From: a bacterium
GTDB lineage: Bacteria > SZUA-79 > Acidulodesulfobacterales > Acidulodesulfobacteraceae
Assembly: GCA_021813595.1 (NCBI GenBank)
Contig: JAKAKF010000210.1
Location: forward strand, 1 to 12,561
Length of the DNA: 12,561 bases
Reading direction: 5' to 3'
Shown: piece after piece, positions 6,949 to 12,561 of the stretch
Numbering within the stretch: position 1 is the stretch's first letter
Layout of the letters: the number at the start of each line of letters is the position of its first letter
Notes under the pieces: model-generated
The model's input: the letters and a program-made list of their open reading frames with translations, nothing else
The model's database searches: none
Told to the model about the DNA's origin: nothing
Position numbers and translations under genes: made by a program

Positions 6949-7926
6949 ATGAATAAAGAAAACAACGAAAATGAAATGAACGGAAATAAAGATTATTACG
7001 AAGAAGGTGCAGATTCGTGCGGTTGCGGCAGCGGGGAGGAAGAGGATTCCTGCGGATGCGGGAGCGAGAGTGAAGAAGAAGGTTCTTCCTGTGGATGTGG
7101 CGGGGGCGAAGGACACGGGCACGGAAGCAAGAACCCGTTTGACGAACAAACGCCGATAAGCGGAGTAAAAAACATCATAGCGGTCGCAAGCGGAAAAGGC
7201 GGAGTAGGAAAATCTACGTTCAGCGTCAACCTTGCTATTACGCTTGCAAATCAAGGAAAAAAAGTAGGGTTGTTAGACGCCGACCTTTACGGTCCCAGCG
7301 TTCCCACTATGATGGGAATAAATAAAAGACCAGACCTAACGTCTAGTAATAAAATCGTCCCCCTTGAGAAATTCGGGATAAAACTTATGTCGTTAGGATT
7401 TTTAATTCCGGAAGATGCTCCCGCTATATGGAGAGGGCCGGTGGTAATGCAGGTCATAACCCAGTTCTTAAAAGACGTCGAATGGGGCGAAATAGATTTT
7501 CTGGTAGTCGATCTTCCTCCGGGAACCGGCGATATTCAGCTTACGCTGGTGCAGACGGTTCCTATAAATTTTGCCGTAGTCGTTTCGACCCCGCAGGATA
7601 TTTCGCTTATAGACGCGAAGAAAGCCCTTGCGATGTTCGATAAAGTGAACGTGCCTGTTTTTGGAATTGTCGAAAATATGAGTTATTTCATTTGCCCGCA
7701 TTGCAATAAGCGTTCCGATATATTTAAACATGGAGGAGCTAAAGCGGCCGCCGAAAAATTAGGCGTGAATTTTCTAGGGGAAATACCGATAGTCGAAGAT
7801 ATTTGCGAACTTTCGGACAAAGGCGAGCCTATAATGACCAAAGACATACACCCCGAGGTAAAATCGGTATTTAATAAAATATCGGATTCCCTGATTTTAA
7901 GGTCTGAGCAGAAGGTCGGGGCATAA
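6949..7926 (+). CDS. Mrp/Nbp35-type iron-sulfur cluster carrier ATPase with Cys-Gly repeat N-terminus
   Basis: 325 residues; the Mrp (ApbC) family of P-loop ATPases binds a [4Fe-4S] cluster at a dimer interface and hands it to apoproteins in the cytoplasm. The deviant Walker A is SGKGGVGKST at 81-90, DADLYGPSVP at 110-119 is the switch I region, VVDLPPGTGD at 186-195 is Walker B/switch II, and ICPHC (Cys249, Cys252) is the cluster-binding CxxC. Ahead of the core (about 70 onward) is a low-complexity tail with three SCGCG units (Cys24/26, Cys36/38, Cys48/50), acidic linkers, and HGHGS. This is not the CX13CX2CX5C ferredoxin-like motif of Nbp35. AGAGGGG at 6937-6943 precedes the ATG. It sits between a radical SAM gene, whose product needs an Fe-S cluster, and thioredoxin. 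Confidence 0.93.
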   Translation: MNKENNENEMNGNKDYYEEGADSCGCGSGEEEDSCGCGSESEEEGSSCGCGGGEGHGHGSKNPFDEQTPISGVKNIIAVASGKGGVGKSTFSVNLAITLANQGKKVGLLDADLYGPSVPTMMGINKRPDLTSSNKIVPLEKFGIKLMSLGFLIPEDAPAIWRGPVVMQVITQFLKDVEWGEIDFLVVDLPPGTGDIQLTLVQTVPINFAVVVSTPQDISLIDAKKALAMFDKVNVPVFGIVENMSYFICPHCNKRSDIFKHGGAKAAAEKLGVNFLGEIPIVEDICELSDKGEPIMTKDIHPEVKSVFNKISDSLILRSEQKVGA

Positions 7927-7993
7927 AAAAATATTAGAAACAATGATGTAAGCATAAAAAAATTATTAAATCTTATTAAGGAGGATTTACTAA

Positions 7994-8329
7994 ATGTCTT
8001 CAGAAAAAGTTTTAGCGTTTACTGATTCAAATTTCGATGCCGAGGTTTTAAAATCGGATAAGCCTGTGATTGTTGATTTTTGGGCTGTTTGGTGCGCTCC
8101 TTGCAGGGCGGTTGCTCCTGTAATCGATGAAATCGCATCGGATTACGACGGAAAAATTAAAGTAGGCAAGGTCAATGTTGACGAAAATCAAGTTATTCCG
8201 GGTAAATACGGAATAAGGGGAATACCTACGGTTATTCTCTTCAATAAAGGGCAGGTCGCAGACCAGATAGTAGGAGCGGCTCCGAAAGGCTCTTTCAAAC
8301 AGATGATTGACAAAGTCTTAGGAAATTAA
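7994..8329 (+). CDS. trxA: Thioredoxin
   Basis: 111 residues, a complete single-domain thioredoxin with no signal peptide, so a cytoplasmic dithiol reductant. The active site is WCAPC (Cys34, Cys37) within [15 protein letters not shown]; the Ala in place of the usual Gly occurs in other bacterial thioredoxins. The buried Asp is at 28 (VDFW), the cis-Pro loop is GIPTV with Pro78, and the fold ends in the usual amphipathic helix. AAGGAGGA at 7978-7985 is the strongest ribosome site in the window, 8 bases before the ATG. It lies 67 bases after mrp with no terminator seen between, so co-transcription is likely, and a strong hairpin follows. Related redox proteins may exist elsewhere, so the trxA name rests on type only. 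Confidence 0.93.
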   Translation: MSSEKVLAFTDSNFDAEVLKSDKPVIVDFWAVWCAPCRAVAPVIDEIASDYDGKIKVGKVNVDENQVIPGKYGIRGIPTVILFNKGQVADQIVGAAPKGSFKQMIDKVLGN

Positions 8330-8364
8330 TAAAAATAAAAAAAATCACCGTTAGAGACTATTAT

Positions 8365-8425
8365 AAAAATAAAGGTGTCTGATTAATTTATTAAAAATAA
8401 ATAAGAATCAGACACCTTTATTTTT
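8365..8425. terminator. Bidirectional terminator hairpin between convergent genes
   Basis: A perfect 20-bp stem pairs 8365-8384 with 8406-8425; its GC core is GGTGTCTGATT/AATCAGACACC. The apex contains a second stem, ATTTATT (8386-8392) with AATAAAT (8396-8402). The arms end in A/T runs, so either strand gives a stem followed by Ts. It lies between trxA (ending 8329) and the - strand CNNM gene (ending 8434), where it would stop both transcripts. The unusually long stem also resembles dispersed REP-like palindromes. Confidence 0.8.
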
Positions 8426-8433
8426 TTTATTGG

Positions 8434-9678
8434 TTAAAAGCTTATAACTACTTCTTTTATCGATTTGTTCGTTGATTTGGATACGGTAAAGTTTATATTA
8501 TCTATAGTAAATTTTTCGCCCGGAACCGGTATGCGCCCAAGCCTGTCCATTATTAATCCGGATATGGTCTCATAATCCGCTTCGGGGTTATTTATTATGC
8601 CTACGTTAAAGAGTTCGGACAGTTCGTCTAAAGTTAATTTTGCGTTTATTAAATAAGTATTTTTTCCTATTTTTTTATACATTGCTTCTTCTTCGTCGGT
8701 TTCGTCCCTGATTTCGCCGACTATTTCTTCAAGTATATCTTCAAATGTGATTATTCCCGATGCTCCGCCGTATTCATCTACTACCACTACCATCTGCTGG
8801 CGGCTTTTTTGCATTTTTAGCATTATGTTGGATATTTTTAATGTTTCAGGTATAAATAATACCGGCCTTGAGATTTCGCCTACTAATTTATTTGCGTTTT
8901 CAGCGTTATATATATCGAAGGCAAAAACTATTCCGGATATATTGTCTATTCTGTCTTTATAAACCGGTATTCTCGAATAATTAGTTTCCGAGAAAATCTG
9001 CCTCGCTATATTTACATCGTCGTTTTCGTTTAGCGCTATTACGCTTATAAGAGGAATCATAATATCTTTGGATGTTTTTTTACCGAATTCAAATATTCTC
9101 TTTATTATTTTTTTATCGTATTCTTTAAATTCTTCGATATTTCCGCTTATTGTCAGAACTTTAATGAGTTCGTCTTTAGTTAAAAAAACATTCTTAGACT
9201 TGCTTTTAAAAAGTAAGTTTAAAAATTTAGACAGAATTATAAAAATTATATTTACCGGAAAAAATATGACGGAAAAAAAAGTTATAAGGGGAATACTTTT
9301 AAGCATAAGAGAGTTTGCATGGCGCCTATATAACATTTTGGGAATTATTTCACCGAAAACCACCATAATTGGGGTAAGAATAATTGCTACTATAAAAGGA
9401 GTATATGATTTTGCATATTCATATATAATGGCAGTTGCAAGAATAGTAGCCGAAGTGTAAGCTATATTATTTCCTATAAGCGACGTAGAAAAAGTGCTTT
9501 CCGGTTTTTTAGTCATTAAGAGCAAAAACTTGGCAAGTTTATTCCCCTTAGACTCTTTATGCTTTATTTTAATCTTATCGTAACTTATAATGCCTATTTC
9601 CGAACCGGCGAAAAATCCTTCAAAAAATATAGCCGCAATTATTACGGCTATATAAATATATATATTATTGTGCGTCAT
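8434..9678 (-). CDS. CNNM/CorC-family membrane protein (DUF21, CBS pair, CorC_HlyC domain)
   Basis: 414 residues with the full architecture of HlyC/CorC (CNNM) proteins. The DUF21 transmembrane domain spans about 5-160, with FFAGSEIGIISY at 22-33, IGNNIAYTSAT at 68-78 and GEIIPK at 109-114, all signature stretches of the metal-binding membrane core. A CBS pair follows at about 205-325 (KDIMIPLISVIAL, SRIPVYKDRIDNISGIV, MVVVVDEYGGASGIITFEDILEEIVGEI split across the two modules), then a CorC_HlyC domain at about 333-414. In this family the protein exports or senses Mg2+/Co2+; older 'hemolysin' names are misleading. A GAGG site sits before its ATG inside the 3' end of the upstream paralogue. The two reading frames overlap by 14 bases, so translation is probably coupled. 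It ends at a strong hairpin. Confidence 0.9.
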   Translation of the reverse strand: MTHNNIYIYIAVIIAAIFFEGFFAGSEIGIISYDKIKIKHKESKGNKLAKFLLLMTKKPESTFSTSLIGNNIAYTSATILATAIIYEYAKSYTPFIVAIILTPIMVVFGEIIPKMLYRRHANSLMLKSIPLITFFSVIFFPVNIIFIILSKFLNLLFKSKSKNVFLTKDELIKVLTISGNIEEFKEYDKKIIKRIFEFGKKTSKDIMIPLISVIALNENDDVNIARQIFSETNYSRIPVYKDRIDNISGIVFAFDIYNAENANKLVGEISRPVLFIPETLKISNIMLKMQKSRQQMVVVVDEYGGASGIITFEDILEEIVGEIRDETDEEEAMYKKIGKNTYLINAKLTLDELSELFNVGIINNPEADYETISGLIMDRLGRIPVPGEKFTIDNINFTVSKSTNKSIKEVVISF

Positions 9679-10636
9679 ATTCGTCCTCTATCTCTCCGAA
9701 AATTTCTTCCAGCAGGTCCTCCATAGTTATAATGCCTGCCATTTTCCCGTATTCGTTGACTACCACAGCGATATGAATTTTTTTCTTTTGCAGTTCTCTG
9801 AAAAGCTCCAGCGCGTTTTTTGAACCTGGTATAAAATATGGTTTTATAAGGAAAGAATTAAGAGTCCTTTTTTCTTCCCCTTTATTATAAACTTTGGATA
9901 AAATATTCTTCGCAAGAATTATTCCTATTATATTGTCTTTATCCCTGAAATATATAGGAACCCGGGAGAAATGATACGATTCTATTAGTCCTACGGCGGA
10001 AGAAACGGGAGTGTTTACATCCAATTCAAATACGTCATCCTTTTTTGTCATAATGCCGGCGGCTTTTAAATATGAAAGTTTTAAAAAATTTTTTATAAAT
10101 TCGTATTCTTTTTCTTTTATCTCCCCTTCATTTTTGCCTATTTCGATAATAGTTCTTAATTCTTCGTTCGATATAGACTCCTCCTTTTTTAACTGGAGAC
10201 GTTTTCCGCTTAGCCCAGTTTTTTCTATCAATAATCCTGCAAAATATACCGGATGGAAAAATATATCAGAAATAATTAAAGATAATTCTATAGGTTTCTT
10301 AAGAGCTATTATTTTCGGAATTATTTCCGCAAGTATTATAAGGATAAGCGAAATAGATATAATGGAATAAATAACCGGCGTATGTTTAAAATATCTATTT
10401 AAGATTATCGACCCTATACTTGCCGTTATAACGTTTGCCGTCATATTTCCTATTAAAATTATTACAAGAAATACCGACGAATTTCTTATTAAAAAAATCA
10501 CCCTGCTTTTTTTTCTCATATTTAGATCGTCAATATCTGTCTGAGTAAGAGAAAATATCGAAGATTCAGAAATAGAAAAAACAGAGGAAATTATAAGAAA
10601 TAAAATAAACAGAAAAAATGAAATGATGCTGTACAT
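9665..10636 (-). CDS. CNNM-family membrane protein without the CorC C-terminal domain
   Basis: 323 residues. DUF21 membrane domain at about 1-140, with SISESSIFSL at 21-30, IGNMTANVITAS at 62-73 and AEIIPK at 103-108, then a CBS pair at about 190-315 (AAGIMTKKDDVFELD, SRVPIYFRDKDNIIGII, IAVVVNEYGKMAGIITMEDLLEEI). It stops right after the second CBS module with GEIEDEYDAQ, so the CorC_HlyC domain seen in the next gene is absent. The end is a clean stop with conserved sequence up to it, so this looks like natural architecture, not a frameshift. It lies 5 bases after thiL and overlaps the next CNNM gene by 14 bases. No Shine-Dalgarno is seen before the ATG, so it may depend on coupling from thiL. 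A Mg2+/Co2+ transport or sensing partner role is inferred. Confidence 0.87.
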   Translation of the reverse strand: MYSIISFFLFILFLIISSVFSISESSIFSLTQTDIDDLNMRKKSRVIFLIRNSSVFLVIILIGNMTANVITASIGSIILNRYFKHTPVIYSIISISLILIILAEIIPKIIALKKPIELSLIISDIFFHPVYFAGLLIEKTGLSGKRLQLKKEESISNEELRTIIEIGKNEGEIKEKEYEFIKNFLKLSYLKAAGIMTKKDDVFELDVNTPVSSAVGLIESYHFSRVPIYFRDKDNIIGIILAKNILSKVYNKGEEKRTLNSFLIKPYFIPGSKNALELFRELQKKKIHIAVVVNEYGKMAGIITMEDLLEEIFGEIEDEYDAQ

Positions 10637-10641
10637 ATAGT

Positions 10642-11676
10642 TTATAAATGTTTATAAGTAAAATCCTGAGGGATGTAGGGGTCGCCGTTCTTTAAAAAAA
10701 TTACGCATGCGGGCTTATCGTTTATATATCCGATTTTATTTATTTTAACCCCGGAGGTTTTTGACAGTGCCAGCAGTTCTTTTTCTTTATTTTTTTTCGA
10801 TGTCCATAAAAGCTCGTAATCTTCCCCGAATGAGACAGCTTTATCGATATAATCCTCGATATTTAAAATCGTGCAGATATATTTCAATTCCTCATTTAAC
10901 GGAATCTCGTCTAAATATATCTCGCATCCGCACCCGTAGCCGATTACGTTAAAAATATCTTTAACGAGTCCGTCGCTTATATCCGTTAATGAACAAGCAA
11001 GTTTTTTTTCCGATAATTTTCTGCCTAAATTTATCCTCGGTTCCGGAAGTTTATGTTTGTTTATGAAATTTTCTATGAGTTTTTTATCCTCCAGACCGAG
11101 ATTTGGATAGTTTTTAAATATATAATCTTTATTGGAGTTAAGATAAAACGCCATCCACGAATTTCCGAGTTCTCCGGAAACATATATTTGCTCGCCTTTT
11201 TTGGAGCTGAATCGCCTGACGACGTGTTTGTCTTTATAGTCGCCTATTATGGTAGCGGATATCGAAAATTCGGAAGATTTTGATATATTTCCGCCTATAA
11301 GCGATACCCTGTATTTTTTTGCAGTGTCTATAATACCTCGTAATGTTTGTTTGATATCGGCTTCATTTACATATGCAGGCATAAAAAGGGACAAAACAAA
11401 CAACCTCGGAATTCCGCCCATAGCGGCAATATCGCTTAAATTTACAAGTAAAGTTTTTTCCCCTATTTCATAAAAATTATATAAATCAAAATTGAAATGG
11501 ACGTTTTCGGTTATACTGTCTGAACTCACTAGCATAACGTTTTTATCTTGTATGATAGCGCAATCGTCCCCGATTGATTTAATAATTAACGACTTATTAA
11601 AACTTTGAGTTTCCGAACTTAATAGTTCTATCTCTTTTATCAGCCGCGTTTCACTTAACTTTTCTTTTTTTAGCAC
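10642..11676 (-). CDS. thiL: Thiamine-monophosphate kinase ThiL
   Basis: 344 residues, about the usual ThiL length. It phosphorylates thiamine monophosphate with ATP to give thiamine diphosphate, the active cofactor, in the cytoplasm. Motifs: IGDDCAII at 35-42, [11 protein letters not shown] at 51-61, [10 protein letters not shown] at 79-88, LIGGNISKS at 127-134, TDISDGL at 231-237 and FGEDYELL at 283-290. The third is usually GGD followed by T/S; here the Asp is Asn130, a conservative change at a metal-site segment. The start is GTG with no well-placed ribosome site, and no ATG, GTG or TTG follows soon, so this start is the best available. It overlaps the end of lon by 26 bases in another frame, so translation may be coupled. 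No other thiamine genes are in the window. Confidence 0.93.
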   Translation of the reverse strand: MLKKEKLSETRLIKEIELLSSETQSFNKSLIIKSIGDDCAIIQDKNVMLVSSDSITENVHFNFDLYNFYEIGEKTLLVNLSDIAAMGGIPRLFVLSLFMPAYVNEADIKQTLRGIIDTAKKYRVSLIGGNISKSSEFSISATIIGDYKDKHVVRRFSSKKGEQIYVSGELGNSWMAFYLNSNKDYIFKNYPNLGLEDKKLIENFINKHKLPEPRINLGRKLSEKKLACSLTDISDGLVKDIFNVIGYGCGCEIYLDEIPLNEELKYICTILNIEDYIDKAVSFGEDYELLWTSKKNKEKELLALSKTSGVKINKIGYINDKPACVIFLKNGDPYIPQDFTYKHL

Positions 11677-12561
11677 CCTTATTTTTTTTAGCCGGCTTAA
11701 TTTTATTAGAATCTGAATTTACATTCGTATCCCCGCCGGATATACCTATTATTGCATGTTTTATGACTTCGTCCATATGCCTTACGGGTATAAATTTCAA
11801 ATTTTTCTTGACTAACGGGGAAATATCTTCGAGGTCTTTCTTGTTCCTTTCGGGTATAAGAATAGTTTTTATTCCAGCCCTTAAAGCGGCTAATGATTTT
11901 TCTTTTAAACCGCCTATAGGCAGGACGTTGCCCCTTAGGGTTATTTCGCCGGTCATGGCGATATCTTTTCTAACCGGCTTTTTTAATACAGCCGAAATCA
12001 GCGAAGTCGCCATAGTGATTCCCGCGGAAGGCCCGTCTTTCGGTATGGCGCCTTCGGGTATATGTATATGAATATCGTTTTTTTCAAACGTATCGGTTTT
12101 AATTCCGAGTTCGTCAGCTTTAGAGCGGGCATAGCTGACTGCGGCATGAGCCGATTCTTTCATAACGTCGCCGAGCTGGCCGGTAAGAGATACAGCCCCC
12201 TTGCCTTTAACGAGTATAGTTTCTATATAAAGAACTTCTCCTCCGACAGGCGTCCAAGCAAGACCGGTGGCTACTCCTATTTCGTCTTTCTGCCTTTCTT
12301 CTTCGGGAAGTATTTTTATGGTTCCGAGGTATTTATGTATGTTTTTATCGGTTATAATATATTTCTTAATTTTATTTTCGGCTATATTTCTCGCGACTTT
12401 TCTGCATACCGTACCTATTTCTCTTTCTAAATTTCTTAAACCTGCTTCGCGGGTATAACCGGCAATAATAGATTTTACCGCGCTCGGCTTAAATTCAATA
12501 TAATCTTTTTTTAATCCGTTTTCCTTAATCTGTCTGGGTATAAGATATTTTTCGGTTATTT
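11651..12561 (-). CDS. lon: ATP-dependent Lon protease, C-terminal part
   Basis: The frame stays open from the right edge (first whole codon at 12559), so 302 residues of the C-terminus are visible and the start lies outside the window. Lon is a homo-hexameric AAA+ serine protease that degrades damaged and regulatory proteins in the cytoplasm. The visible part begins in the AAA+ small domain ([21 protein letters not shown]), then enters the protease domain: [17 protein letters not shown], the catalytic PKDGPSAG with Ser codon near 12026-12028, and LPIGGLKEK with the catalytic Lys codon near 11897-11899. The order and spacing match E. coli Lon. After HAIIGIS the protein carries a Lys-rich tail of about 25 residues ([18 protein letters not shown]) not typical of Lon. 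The stop lies inside the thiL frame, placing lon first in a lon-thiL-CNNM-CNNM operon as far as can be seen. Confidence 0.96.
   Translation of the reverse strand, partial: ITEKYLIPRQIKENGLKKDYIEFKPSAVKSIIAGYTREAGLRNLEREIGTVCRKVARNIAENKIKKYIITDKNIHKYLGTIKILPEEERQKDEIGVATGLAWTPVGGEVLYIETILVKGKGAVSLTGQLGDVMKESAHAAVSYARSKADELGIKTDTFEKNDIHIHIPEGAIPKDGPSAGITMATSLISAVLKKPVRKDIAMTGEITLRGNVLPIGGLKEKSLAALRAGIKTILIPERNKKDLEDISPLVKKNLKFIPVRHMDEVIKHAIIGISGGDTNVNSDSNKIKPAKKNKGAKKRKVK

Noticed and set aside
6996..7229. Antisense open frame with Pro/Ser-rich translation opposite the Mrp N-terminus
   Set aside because: It is the mirror of the Cys-Gly/Glu repeat codons, with no start signal or recognisable domain.
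8434..10636. Hemolysin assignment for the two CNNM proteins
   Set aside because: The HlyC/TlyC name is historical; DUF21 plus CBS domains point to divalent cation transport.

Overview
The window is AT-rich bacterial DNA with A/T-heavy codon use and short intergenic gaps. The gene set points to a Gram-negative cell envelope and free-living metabolism: a lipoprotein with a lipobox, a PilZ protein, PlsY, QueH, an Apbc/Mrp ATPase and Lon. An AT-rich deltaproteobacterium-like lineage, possibly from an acidic or sulfur-rich habitat, would fit, but nothing here fixes the taxonomy. No rRNA, tRNA, transposase, phage gene or CRISPR array was found. It reads as chromosomal core sequence with several less familiar genes mixed in.

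Layout. From 67 to 3681 four genes run on the + strand: an exported PQQ-type beta-propeller protein, then, after a hairpin and a new promoter, queH, a PilZ-domain protein and a glycine-zipper lipoprotein. From 5370 down to 3687 two genes run on the - strand: a regulator with two winged-helix-like regions and a C-terminal zinc ribbon, with plsY one base behind it. A 183-bp AT-rich divergent region separates these from a + strand group (5554-8329): a radical SAM protein with a non-canonical Cys spacing, an Mrp/Nbp35-type iron-sulfur ATPase with a Cys-Gly repeat tail, and thioredoxin. A long bidirectional hairpin (8365-8425) closes this group. From the right edge back to 8434 a - strand operon carries lon (C-terminal part only), thiL and two tandem CNNM/CorC-type membrane proteins. 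These genes overlap or lie only a few bases apart.

How the parts may work together (inference). Radical SAM enzyme, Mrp and thioredoxin form a plausible iron-sulfur/redox neighbourhood: Mrp proteins carry Fe-S clusters and thioredoxin supplies thiol reduction. The two CNNM proteins overlap by 14 bp and only one has the CorC C-terminal domain, which suggests a co-translated unequal pair for divalent metal transport. The PilZ protein and the lipoprotein are 18 bp apart and could link c-di-GMP to an envelope structure. The least familiar items are the radical SAM protein, the winged-helix/zinc-ribbon regulator, the Mrp tail and the repeat elements upstream of mrp. I did not find a clearly new multi-gene system.
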